Origin: Ideonella sp.
GTDB lineage: Bacteria > Pseudomonadota > Gammaproteobacteria > Burkholderiales > Burkholderiaceae_C
DNA length: 64,000 nt
Assembly: GCA_015075165.1 (NCBI GenBank)
Contig: JABTUY010000004.1
Location: 186,001 to 250,000, forward strand
Direction of reading: 5' to 3'
Position numbers and translations under genes: made by a program. Positions 42,324 to 50,477 of this stretch are shown piece after piece. A model generated the notes under the pieces. That model had not been told where the DNA came from. It searched no databases and saw only the letters and a list, made by a program, of their open reading frames with translations. Each line of letters begins with the position of its first letter. Positions within the stretch are counted from its first letter, which is position 1.

Positions 42324-43679
42324 TCAGCCTTCGAACACGTCGCCCGATTGCGGCACGCGCGCCGGCCACTGCAGTTCGTCCTGGATGCGCAGGCGCAGTG
42401 TGTCGGCCGCTTCGGGGTCGCCGTGCACGACGAAGCACATGCGCGGCGGCGCCTTCAGTGCGCGCAACCAATCGAGGATTTGCCCGGCGTCGGCGTGCGC
42501 CGACAGGCCATCGAGTGCACTGACCTCGGCGCGCACCGGCACCGGCTCACCGTGGATCTTCACCGTCGGCGCGCCGGCCAGCAGGCGCGCGCCGCGGCTG
42601 CCGCCGACCTGGTAGCCGGCAAACACGATGTGGTGCTTGGCCTGTGGCGCCATCGCCTTCAAATGATGCAGCACGCGCCCGCCGGTGGCCATGCCGCTGG
42701 CCGAGATGATGATGCCAGGCCAGCGCGAGCGCACCAGGCGCTGCGATTGCGCAGCCGTGGCGACGAAGCGCACGCCGTCGCCGAGCGACGCGATCTCGCG
42801 GCCGCTCACGCGCAGCAGGCGGCGGTAGCGGCGGTACAGCTCGGTGGCCTCGGTGGCCATCGGGCTGTCGACGTAGATCGGCAGCGTTGCGGGGATCGCG
42901 CCGCTGCGGCGCAGCCGCTGCAACACCAGCAGCAGCGCCTGCGCGCGGCCGACCGCGAACGCCGGCAGCAGCACCGAGCCGCCGCGGTGCGTGGTCTCGC
43001 GCACGATGCGCGCCAGCGCGATGCCGGGGTCGGCGCTCGGGTGCGTGCGGTCGCCGTAGGTCGACTCGACGATCATCAGGTCGGCGCGTTGCAACCGCTG
43101 CGGGTCGGGCATCAGCAGGTCGCCGCGGCGCCCGAGGTCGCCCGAGAACGCCAGCGTCCGGCCGCGATGCGTCAACGTCACCGCGCAGGCGCCCGGCAGA
43201 TGGCCCACCGGCACGAGGCGGACGGTGACGTTGCCGATCACCCGCAACGCGCCGGGCTCGAGCGTCTGGATGCGCGCGATCGCGCGCTGCGCATCGGCGC
43301 GCGTGTACAGCGGCAGGGCCTTCGCGTGGCGCGTGTAGCCGTAGCGGTTGGCGCGCCGCGCGTCTTCCTCCTGCAGGTGGGCGGCATCGAGCAGCAGCAC
43401 TTCGCACAGGGCCCGCGTGGCCGCAGTGGCGAAGACCGGACCCTTGAACCCGTGCTTCAGCAGCACCGGCAGCCAGCCGCTGTGGTCGAGGTGGGCGTGG
43501 CTGAGCAGCACCGCATCGAGCGTGCGCACGTCGAACGGCGGTGCGGCCCAATTGCGCTCGCGGTCGTTCTTGAAACCCTGGAACAGGCCGCAATCGAGCA
43601 AGACGCGCTGGCCGCCCGCCTCGACCAGGTGCTTCGATCCGGTGACGGTGTTGGCCGCACCGAAGAACGACAGGCGCAT
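42324..43679 (-). CDS. Beta-CASP metallo-beta-lactamase-fold ribonuclease
   Basis: 451 residues. The metallo-beta-lactamase core shows HAHLDH at residues 61-66, the zinc-binding HxHxDH. Other ligands include His in VGHLPG and Asp in SGDLG. The beta-CASP part has DSPMATEATELYRRY and ISASGMATGGRVLHHL. This is the layout of YSH1/CPSF73-like RNA nucleases, common in bacteria alongside RNase J. RNA is the expected substrate. The ATG at 43679 gives MRLSFFGAANTVTGS, the canonical start. It is separated by 11 bp from the upstream NAD(P)-binding protein gene, so probably co-transcribed with it. Confidence 0.92.
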   Translation of the reverse strand: MRLSFFGAANTVTGSKHLVEAGGQRVLLDCGLFQGFKNDRERNWAAPPFDVRTLDAVLLSHAHLDHSGWLPVLLKHGFKGPVFATAATRALCEVLLLDAAHLQEEDARRANRYGYTRHAKALPLYTRADAQRAIARIQTLEPGALRVIGNVTVRLVPVGHLPGACAVTLTHRGRTLAFSGDLGRRGDLLMPDPQRLQRADLMIVESTYGDRTHPSADPGIALARIVRETTHRGGSVLLPAFAVGRAQALLLVLQRLRRSGAIPATLPIYVDSPMATEATELYRRYRRLLRVSGREIASLGDGVRFVATAAQSQRLVRSRWPGIIISASGMATGGRVLHHLKAMAPQAKHHIVFAGYQVGGSRGARLLAGAPTVKIHGEPVPVRAEVSALDGLSAHADAGQILDWLRALKAPPRMCFVVHGDPEAADTLRLRIQDELQWPARVPQSGDVFEG

Positions 43680-43690
43680 GAGGCTGCCGT

Positions 43691-44401
43691 TCAGCCGCCG
43701 AGGATCTGCAGCTCGTGCGACGGCACCGGGAACACGCCGCGCTCGCACTGCTGCACCGCGGCCAGCAGGCCGCGCGCGACCACCTCGGCGCGGATCGGCC
43801 GCACGGTGCGTGGAATCAGCCGGCCCAGATGCTCGGTGACCGCCGCGCCGATGCGCTCGCCGGTGCGCAGCGGCTGGCCGAGCGCGCTGCGGTCGCCCAG
43901 CAGCAGCGAGGGCCTCGCGATCAGCACGCTGTCGTAGCCGAGCGTGGCCACCGCCTTCTCGAGCTCGCCCTTGACGCGGTTGTAGAACACGCTCGAGCCG
44001 GCATCGGCGCGGAGCGCCGACACCAGGCCGAGCCGCGTCGCGCCGGCGGCGCGCGCGGCACGCGCAAAGGTCAGCGCGGCATCGAAATCGACGGCACGAA
44101 ACGCCGCGCGCGAGCCGGCGGTCTTGATCGTCGTGCCGAGGCAGCAGAACGCATCGTCCAGCGGCGGCAGGCCGGCCAGGCCAGCCTCGCCGGCGGCGTA
44201 GTCGACCACGTGCTGCGTCAGGCCGGTGCGCTTGCGCCACTCGGGCAGTTCGCGGCGCACCAGCACGTGCACCTCGCCGACGCCGCTGTTGCTCAGCAGC
44301 GCCTCGACCAGCGCGCGGCCGACGAGCCCGGTGGCGCCGGCCACCGCCGCAGTGCGGCGGCGCTTGGCAATGGCGAAGCGGGGGGCGGCCATATGCGCCA
44401 T
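43691..44401 (-). CDS. NAD(P)-binding Rossmann protein (HTATIP2-like oxidoreductase family)
   Basis: 236 residues with an N-terminal dinucleotide-binding motif AVAGATGLVGRALVEAL (GxxGxxG). An internal CLGTTIKTAGS follows, together with FYNRVKGELEKAV, where the Tyr-Lys pair (YNRVK) occupies the position of the SDR active site. It resembles the atypical SDR group of HTATIP2/YbjT-like proteins; the substrate is unknown. ATG at 44401, or at 44392 three codons later. It is divergent from the Rieske oxygenase gene across 71 bp and leads the operon with the nuclease gene. Confidence 0.85.
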   Translation of the reverse strand: MAHMAAPRFAIAKRRRTAAVAGATGLVGRALVEALLSNSGVGEVHVLVRRELPEWRKRTGLTQHVVDYAAGEAGLAGLPPLDDAFCCLGTTIKTAGSRAAFRAVDFDAALTFARAARAAGATRLGLVSALRADAGSSVFYNRVKGELEKAVATLGYDSVLIARPSLLLGDRSALGQPLRTGERIGAAVTEHLGRLIPRTVRPIRAEVVARGLLAAVQQCERGVFPVPSHELQILGG

Positions 44402-44472
44402 TGTGCCGGCGGCGGCCGCAGTGCTTTCCTCAGTTGTTGGGGGTTGGCACGCTGCCTAGACTGCGCCCCACG

Positions 44473-45870
44473 ATGCAAGCTGCCCAGAACGAACTGATCA
44501 CCCGTGTCGGACCCGGCACCGGCTGCGGCGCGCTGATGCGCTGCTACTGGCAACCGGTGGCCCTGCTCGACGAGTTCGACGCTGCGCTCGACCCGCGCAT
44601 GGCGTCGCGCCCGGTCAAGCGCGTGCGCGTGCTGGGGCAGGATTTCGTGCTGTTTCGCGACGGCGCGGGCCGCTGGGGCCTGCTCGATCGCGATTGCCCG
44701 CACCGCGGCGCCGACCTCGCGTTCGGCCGCCACGAGGCCGAAGGCCTGCGCTGCCCGTTCCACGGCTGGAAGTTCGCGGCCGACGGGCGCTGCCTCGAGA
44801 CGCCGGCCGAACCGGCGGGCTCCACGCTGTGCCAGCGCGTGCGCCAGCGCAGCTACCCGGTGCGCGAGCAATCGGGCGTGCTGTTCGCGTGGTTCGGCGA
44901 CGAGGGCTCGCGGCCACCCGAACTGCCGGCGCTCGACGCATTCCGCGCACCGGCGTCGCACAGCTTCGCGTTCAAGGGCCTGTGGCACTGCAACTGGCTG
45001 CAGGCGTTCGAGGTCGGCATCGATCCGGCGCATCCGTCGTTCCTGCACCGCTACCTGGCCGACGAGCAGGGCGGCGACGCCTATGGCCGGCAGTTCCGCG
45101 CCGCCAGCGTCGGCGCGGTGCACGGCGAGCGCTGGCCGATGACGCGCGTGATGCGCGAGCGGCCGTCGCCCGAGATCCGCCACGATGAGGTGACCCCCGG
45201 CGTGACGCGGCTGACCACGCTGCGCAGCATCGACGAGCAGCTGACGCACGTGCGCGTCACGCACGCGCTGTTTCCGTACACCTTCGTGATTCCGCTGTCG
45301 GAAACCGTCACCATCACGCAGCTGCACGTGCCGGTGGACGACACGCACACGTATTGGTACTCGTTCTTCACCAGCTTCGACGCACCGCTCGACAAGGCGA
45401 CGATGCGCGCGCAGCGGCTGCGCGGCGTCTCGCTGCCCGACTACAAGCCGCTGCACGGCGCCGCCGACGATTGGGGCTTCGACCCCGAGGAGCAGCGCAC
45501 GCGCACCTACCTCGGCATGGGCGAGGAAGACATCAACCGCCACGACCAGTGGGCGGTGGAGAGCATGGGCGCGATCCAGGATCGCACACGCGAACACCTG
45601 GGCACCAGCGACAAGGTGATCATGGCCAACCGCCGCCTGCTGCGCAAGGCGATCGAGCAGGTGCGCGCGGGCGAGCGTCCGCCGCTGGCGCTCGACGCCG
45701 CGCAGGCCGCCGCGCTGACCGGCCCCGACACGATGGATTGCATCGCGCCGTCCGATCGCTGGGAGGCCTTCTGGCGCGAAGCGGCCGCGGCCAAGCGCGC
45801 CGGCGCGGCGTGGCTGGCCGGTGACGACGCAGGCAAGGTGCGCAGCGCCGCCGACGAGGCGCGCGCATGA
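44473..45870 (+). CDS. Rieske non-haem iron oxygenase, large subunit
   Basis: 465 residues. The N-terminus ELITRVGPGT is typical of the phthalate/vanillate-type (VanA-like) oxygenases. The Rieske [2Fe-2S] centre has Cys75-x-His77 (CPHRG) and Cys94-x2-His97 (CPFHGW). The catalytic domain shows the QAFEVGIDPAHPSFLHRY block expected to hold the mononuclear iron His/His/Asp ligands. It hydroxylates or demethylates an aromatic or amine substrate with electrons from a ferredoxin. The stop overlaps the next start (ATGA). The downstream ligase and ferredoxin genes suggest a dedicated catabolic unit. No reductase gene is seen. Confidence 0.9.
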   Translation: MQAAQNELITRVGPGTGCGALMRCYWQPVALLDEFDAALDPRMASRPVKRVRVLGQDFVLFRDGAGRWGLLDRDCPHRGADLAFGRHEAEGLRCPFHGWKFAADGRCLETPAEPAGSTLCQRVRQRSYPVREQSGVLFAWFGDEGSRPPELPALDAFRAPASHSFAFKGLWHCNWLQAFEVGIDPAHPSFLHRYLADEQGGDAYGRQFRAASVGAVHGERWPMTRVMRERPSPEIRHDEVTPGVTRLTTLRSIDEQLTHVRVTHALFPYTFVIPLSETVTITQLHVPVDDTHTYWYSFFTSFDAPLDKATMRAQRLRGVSLPDYKPLHGAADDWGFDPEEQRTRTYLGMGEEDINRHDQWAVESMGAIQDRTREHLGTSDKVIMANRRLLRKAIEQVRAGERPPLALDAAQAAALTGPDTMDCIAPSDRWEAFWREAAAAKRAGAAWLAGDDAGKVRSAADEARA

Positions 45871-47447
45871 CGACGCTGGCCGAGCGCTGCGGCATCCACG
45901 ACATGCCGCGCGCCGCGGCGTGCGAGCAGGTGCAGCGGCGCCTTGCCGACGAGCGCATCGAGCGCGTGCGCATCGCCTGGTGCGATCTGCACGGCGTGCT
46001 GCGCGCCAAGACGTTGATGCCGCGAGCGGCGCTCGATGCGCTGCACGACGGCGTCAGCCTGGTCAGCACGCTGATGCTGAAAGACAGCGCCGACCGCACC
46101 GCGTACAAGGTGTTCGAGCCGGGGCTGTCCGAGCTGCTGCCCGGCTTCGGCGCCGCCAACAACCTGCTGCTGCTGCCCGACCCGGCGAGCTTTCGCGTGC
46201 TGCCGTGGGCGCCGGGCACCGCGTGGCTGCAGGCGCAGCCGTGGTTCGACGACGCCACGCCGGTGCCGCTCGACACGCGCCGCGTGCTGCAGGCGGCGCT
46301 CGCCGCGCTGGCGCGCGAAGGCTTCGGCCTGCGCTGCGGGCTCGAGGTGGAGTTCCACGTCTATCGCCTCGATGTCTCGGTGCCCGATGCGCAGCTCGAC
46401 CCGCAGCGCGCCGGCTGGCCGGGCGAGCCGCCGGCGGTGCGCATGCTGCACCCGGGCTACCACCTGCTGAACGAGCACTGGTCCGATGCCTGCGACGACG
46501 TGCTGCGCATCGTGCAGCACACCGCGCAGGGGCTGGCGTTGCCGCTGCGCTCGCTGGAGATCGAGTTCGGCCCGAGCCAGTTCGAGGCGGTGTTCGACGC
46601 CACCGACGCGCTGACCGCGGCCGACCAGATGGTGCTGTTGCGCAGCGGCGTGCGGCAGGCGCTGCGCCGCGCCGGCTACCACGCGAGCTTCGTCTGCCTG
46701 CCGCCGTTTCCGCACGTGATGGCCAGCGGCTGGCACCTGCACCAGTCGCTGGTGGCGGCCGACGGCGGCAACGCGATGCGACGCGACGCGCCGGCCGCCG
46801 GCGCCACGCCCGACGACGCGGCGTACACGTTGTCGGCCGCCGGCGAGCACCATCTCGCGGGCCTGCTGGCGCACGGCCGCGGCATGGCCGCGCTGTGCAC
46901 GCCGACGATCAACGGCTTCGGCCGCTACCGGCCCGATGCGCTGGCGCCCAACGCGGTGCTGTGGGGGCGCGACAACCGCGGCGCGATGCTGCGCGTGCTG
47001 GGCGGCTGCGGCGACGCCGGCACGCGCATCGAGAACCGCATCGGCGAGCCGGCGGCGAACCCGTACGTCTACATTGCCGCGCAGGTGCACGCCGCGCTCG
47101 ATGGTCTGCGTCGCGGCCTGCGCGCGCCGCGTGCCACGCAGGCGCCGTACGCGCGCGCGGCCCACGGCGCGGCACATTCACCGGCGGGCGCAGCAGCGCG
47201 CCCGCCGGGCGACGCGGCGCGCGCCGCCGATGTGGCGCGCGCAGCCGACCCGATCGGCCCGACGCTGCTGCCCACCTCGCTCGGCGAGGCGCTCGACGCG
47301 CTGGCCGGGGACGCCGCGCTGGTGCAAGGCCTCGGGCCGGCGTTCGTCGACTGCTTCACGCGTGTCAAGCGCGCCGAGCTCGAGCGCCACGCGCGCGCAG
47401 AAGACCGTGACGACTGGCAACGGCGCGAATACTTCGGCCGCTTCTGA
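45867..47447 (+). CDS. Glutamine-synthetase-family ligase (gamma-glutamylamine synthetase-like)
   Basis: 526 residues. Glutamine-synthetase fold with catalytic-domain elements: LEVEFHV (metal-binding Glu), LEIEFGPSQFE, SGWHLHQS (in place of GSGMHVHQS), NAVLWGRDNRGAMLRV and TRIENRIGEPAANPYVYIA. Paralogues of this type join glutamate to amines such as polyamines, isopropylamine or aniline for catabolism. An Ala/Gly/Pro-rich insertion of about 35 residues lies at about 430-465. The ATG at 45867 overlaps the oxygenase stop, so the two are translationally coupled. The pairing with a Rieske oxygenase suggests gamma-glutamylation of an amine before or after oxidation; this is inference. Confidence 0.85.
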   Translation: MTTLAERCGIHDMPRAAACEQVQRRLADERIERVRIAWCDLHGVLRAKTLMPRAALDALHDGVSLVSTLMLKDSADRTAYKVFEPGLSELLPGFGAANNLLLLPDPASFRVLPWAPGTAWLQAQPWFDDATPVPLDTRRVLQAALAALAREGFGLRCGLEVEFHVYRLDVSVPDAQLDPQRAGWPGEPPAVRMLHPGYHLLNEHWSDACDDVLRIVQHTAQGLALPLRSLEIEFGPSQFEAVFDATDALTAADQMVLLRSGVRQALRRAGYHASFVCLPPFPHVMASGWHLHQSLVAADGGNAMRRDAPAAGATPDDAAYTLSAAGEHHLAGLLAHGRGMAALCTPTINGFGRYRPDALAPNAVLWGRDNRGAMLRVLGGCGDAGTRIENRIGEPAANPYVYIAAQVHAALDGLRRGLRAPRATQAPYARAAHGAAHSPAGAAARPPGDAARAADVARAADPIGPTLLPTSLGEALDALAGDAALVQGLGPAFVDCFTRVKRAELERHARAEDRDDWQRREYFGRF

Positions 47448-47495
47448 TCTGAAGCCCGAGCCACTGCAGCCCATCACCGGAGCACGAACGCCACG

Positions 47496-47828
47496 ATGGC
47501 CGCCACGATCGATGTCCACCTGATCGCGCCTGACGGCACGCGCCGCACGATCGCCGCGCGCGTCGGCCGCAGCCTGATGCGTGCCGCGGTCGACGCCGGC
47601 GTCGACGAGATCGCCGCCGACTGCGGCGGCAGCATGACCTGCGCCACCTGCCATGTGATCGTCGATCCGGCGTGGGCGCCGCGGCTGCGGCCGCGCTCCG
47701 ACGAGGAATCCGAGATGCTCGAGATGACCGCCGTGCCGCGGCAAGACACGAGCCGCCTGAGCTGCCAGATCGTCGCGGCCGAGGATCTGGCCGGCCTGGT
47801 GGTGCAGTTGCCCGCCACGCAGTACTGA
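47496..47828 (+). CDS. [2Fe-2S] ferredoxin
   Basis: 110 residues. Adrenodoxin/putidaredoxin-type ferredoxin with cluster cysteines Cys43, Cys49 and Cys52 (DCGGSMTCATCHV) and Cys90 (RLSCQI). It carries single electrons in the cytoplasm. It lies 48 bp after the ligase gene and is the natural electron donor for the Rieske oxygenase at 44473-45870. A matching ferredoxin reductase is not in the window. The ATG at 47496 yields the standard length for the family. Confidence 0.93.
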   Translation: MAATIDVHLIAPDGTRRTIAARVGRSLMRAAVDAGVDEIAADCGGSMTCATCHVIVDPAWAPRLRPRSDEESEMLEMTAVPRQDTSRLSCQIVAAEDLAGLVVQLPATQY

Positions 47829-47909
47829 CCGGCCAGCGAACGATCGCGAGCGTGACGCATGACTTCACCAGCTCTGTCGGCAACGCGCGAAAGCCGCGCG
47901 CCCGCGCGA

Positions 47910-48344
47910 TCAGCACGCAGGCAGGCCCAGCAACTGCAGCGTGCCGGCGTGGGGTGCGCTGCCGTAGAAGCGCTCGAGCCCGCGCTGGAAGCTCGCCTCC
48001 TCGGGTGCGGCGCGCGCGAACAGCGTCAGCGAGGCATGCAGCTTCAGCGCATCGACGGCGCCGAGGATCGCAACCGCGTCGCTCGACCCGCCCTGCAGCA
48101 GCAGGGCCACGCAGTGACGCAGCCGCGCGCCGAGCAGCGGGTGCTGCGCGTATGCGCGTGCCTCGGCCAGCGACGCCAGGCCAAAGTGCTCGGCGGTCGC
48201 GCTGCGCCCCAGTCCGCGCAGCTGCGGGAACACGAACCACATCCAGTGGCTGCGCTTGCGGCCGGCGGCGAGCTCGGCGAGCACATCGTCGTAGACGGGT
48301 GCCTGCGCGAGCACGAAGCGCTGCAAGTCGTGCGCGTCGTCCAT
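47910..48344 (-). CDS. DUF1810 family protein
   Basis: 144 residues from the ATG at 48344. Contains RSHWMWFVFPQLRGLG and the helical stretch EARAYAQHPLLGARLRHC, hallmarks of DUF1810, a small all-helical cytoplasmic family with no assigned function. The reading frame stays open far upstream across the homospermidine synthase gene, but the family starts at MDDAHDLQRFVLAQAP. It is convergent with the ferredoxin gene and divergent from the homospermidine synthase gene, so it splits those two. Confidence 0.88.
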   Translation of the reverse strand: MDDAHDLQRFVLAQAPVYDDVLAELAAGRKRSHWMWFVFPQLRGLGRSATAEHFGLASLAEARAYAQHPLLGARLRHCVALLLQGGSSDAVAILGAVDALKLHASLTLFARAAPEEASFQRGLERFYGSAPHAGTLQLLGLPAC

Positions 48345-48455
48345 GGGGTCAGTCTGCCATCTCGCGCCGCGGCTGCGACATACTCGCCCGCGCCGACGCG
48401 GGCCTTGCCCGGGCCGAACCGCCGCGGTCGCCCGTTCTCGCGAGCGCCACAGACC

Positions 48456-49880
48456 ATGCACCCCCACTACCCCCATCACGGCCACATCGACGGCGACATC
48501 GTCATCATCGGCTTCGGCTCGGTCGGCCGCGGCCTGCTGCCGCTGATCGAGCGCCACTTCACCTACGACCTCAAGCGGCTGCACGTCATCGAGCCGTCGG
48601 GCGAGCATGCGAGCTTCCTCGCGCAGCGCGGCATCCACCATCTGCAGGTGGCGCTCACGCCCGATAACTACCGCGCGGTGCTGGCGCCGCTGCTCGGGCC
48701 CGGGGGCTTCTGCGTGCACGTGTCGGTGGACACCGCCTCGCTGGCGCTGATGCGGCTGGCCCGCGAGTGCGGCGCGCTGTACATCGACACCGTGGTCGAA
48801 CCGTGGGCCGGCTTCTACTTCGATTTCACGCAGCCGGCGAGCGCGCGCACCAACTACGCACTGCGCGAGGCGGTGCGCGCCGAAGCGCGCACGCGACCCG
48901 GCGGGCCGACCGCGGTGAACTGCTGCGGCGCCAACCCGGGCCTGGTGTCGTGGCTGCTGAAGGAAGCACTGCTGCGGCTGGCCGCCGACCTCGGCCGGCC
49001 TCAGGCGGCAGTGCCCGCGCAGCGCGCCGACTGGGCGTCGCTGATGCGGCGTCTGGGCGTCAAAGGCGTGCACATCGCCGAGCGCGACACGCAGTCGGCG
49101 GCCGAGGCGAGGCCGCTGGGCACGTTCGTCAACACCTGGTCGGTCGATGGCTTCCTGGCCGAGGCGTTCCAACCGGCCGAGCTGGGCTGGGGCACGCACG
49201 AGCGCTGGTTCCCGCCCGGCGCGCAGCGCCACGCCGAGGGCTGCCGCGCGGCGATCTACCTCGACACGCCCGGTCTGCTGACCAAGGCGCATACCTGGAC
49301 GCCGGCCGGCGGCCCGCAGTACGGCTTCCTCGTCACGCACCACGAGGCGATTGCGATCGCCGACTACTACACCGTCGGCGACGCCGTGCAGCCCGAATAC
49401 CGCCCGACCTGCCACTACGCCTACCACCCCTGCGACGCCGCCGTGCTGAGCCTGCACGAGACGCTGGGGTCGGGGCGCGTGCAGGAGCGCACCAAGATCC
49501 TCGGCGAGCACGAGATCCTCTGGGGCGCCGACGACCTGGGCGTGCTGCTGTACGGGCATGCGCGCAATGCGCTGTGGTACGGCTCACGGCTGACCATCGC
49601 GCAGGCGCGCGAGCTGGCGCCGTACCAGAACGCCACCGGGCTGCAGGTGACCTCGGCCGTGCTCGCCGGCATGGCCTGGGCGCTGGCCAACCCGCGCGCG
49701 GGCATCGTCGAGACCGACGAGATGGACCACGAGTTCTGCCTGCGCGTGCAGCGGCCTTACCTGGGCAGCATCGAGGCGCACTACACGGCGTGGACGCCGA
49801 TCGCGACGCGCTGGGCACAGTTCCAGGAGGAGATCGACGACGCCGACCCGTGGCAGTTCAAGAACGTGCTCGCCACCTGA
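48456..49880 (+). CDS. hss: Homospermidine synthase
   Basis: 474 residues. NAD-dependent enzyme of the saccharopine-dehydrogenase-like fold that transfers an aminobutyl group between putrescines (or from spermidine) to make homospermidine. Visible features: Rossmann motif IIGFGSVGRGLLPLI near residue 15, CCGANPGLVSWLLKEAL, EPWAGFYFD, and NATGLQVTSAVLAGM near the C-terminus. All are typical of bacterial HSS. The ATG at 48456 is chosen; the open frame extends upstream without family similarity. The nearby glutamine-synthetase-like gene could also concern polyamines. A TRAP transporter follows after 120 bp. Confidence 0.9.
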   Translation: MHPHYPHHGHIDGDIVIIGFGSVGRGLLPLIERHFTYDLKRLHVIEPSGEHASFLAQRGIHHLQVALTPDNYRAVLAPLLGPGGFCVHVSVDTASLALMRLARECGALYIDTVVEPWAGFYFDFTQPASARTNYALREAVRAEARTRPGGPTAVNCCGANPGLVSWLLKEALLRLAADLGRPQAAVPAQRADWASLMRRLGVKGVHIAERDTQSAAEARPLGTFVNTWSVDGFLAEAFQPAELGWGTHERWFPPGAQRHAEGCRAAIYLDTPGLLTKAHTWTPAGGPQYGFLVTHHEAIAIADYYTVGDAVQPEYRPTCHYAYHPCDAAVLSLHETLGSGRVQERTKILGEHEILWGADDLGVLLYGHARNALWYGSRLTIAQARELAPYQNATGLQVTSAVLAGMAWALANPRAGIVETDEMDHEFCLRVQRPYLGSIEAHYTAWTPIATRWAQFQEEIDDADPWQFKNVLAT

Positions 49881-50000
49881 GAAAGCTGTGACCGCATCGC
49901 CCACGCCCCCGTCACGCCCGACCCACTCACGGCGACTGAGCGCCGCCCACCGCTGCCCGGAGCGCCGACGCGACCCCACTTCTCGCTGCAGGAGACAACC

Positions 50001-50477
50001 TTGAGAGTGCTCGAAATCCTGGCCCGATCGTGCGCGGTGGCCGCCGGCGTGCTGCTGACGGTGATCACGCTGATGACGTGCATCAGCCTGATCGGCCGCA
50101 ACACCATCGGCTGGAGCATCGTCGGTGCGTTCGAGATGTCGGGCTACGCGGCCGGCGCGGCGATTGCGCTGTTCATGCCGTGGTGCCAGGTGCGGCGCGG
50201 CAACATCATCGTCGACTTCTTCACTACGCGCGCGCCCGAGCGCGTGCAGCACGGGCTCGACCGGCTCGGCGCGCTGACGGTCGCGCTGGTGATGGGGTTG
50301 ATGACGTGGCGCACGTCGATCGGCGGCGTCGATGCGTGGAAGTCCAACGCCGGCTCGATGATCATGGGCGTGCCGGAGTGGATCGTCTACGTCGGCATGG
50401 TGCCGCCGCTGGCGCTCACCGCGGTGATCGCGCTGGTGCAGGCGGTGCGCGGCTTCCGCGCGGAGGCCGCGCAATGA
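50001..50477 (+). CDS. dctQ: TRAP transporter small permease (DctQ-like)
   Basis: 158 residues, four predicted membrane helices, with SLIGRNTIGWSIVGAFEMSGY resembling the DctQ signature. Small membrane subunit of a tripartite ATP-independent periplasmic transporter. Read from a TTG at 50001 with a good AGGAGA ribosome site 6 bp upstream; no ATG is available in frame. The stop overlaps the start of dctM (ATGA). Order here is Q-M-P, with the binding-protein gene last. The substrate is unknown, probably a carboxylate or a zwitterionic compound. Confidence 0.85.
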   Translation: MRVLEILARSCAVAAGVLLTVITLMTCISLIGRNTIGWSIVGAFEMSGYAAGAAIALFMPWCQVRRGNIIVDFFTTRAPERVQHGLDRLGALTVALVMGLMTWRTSIGGVDAWKSNAGSMIMGVPEWIVYVGMVPPLALTAVIALVQAVRGFRAEAAQ

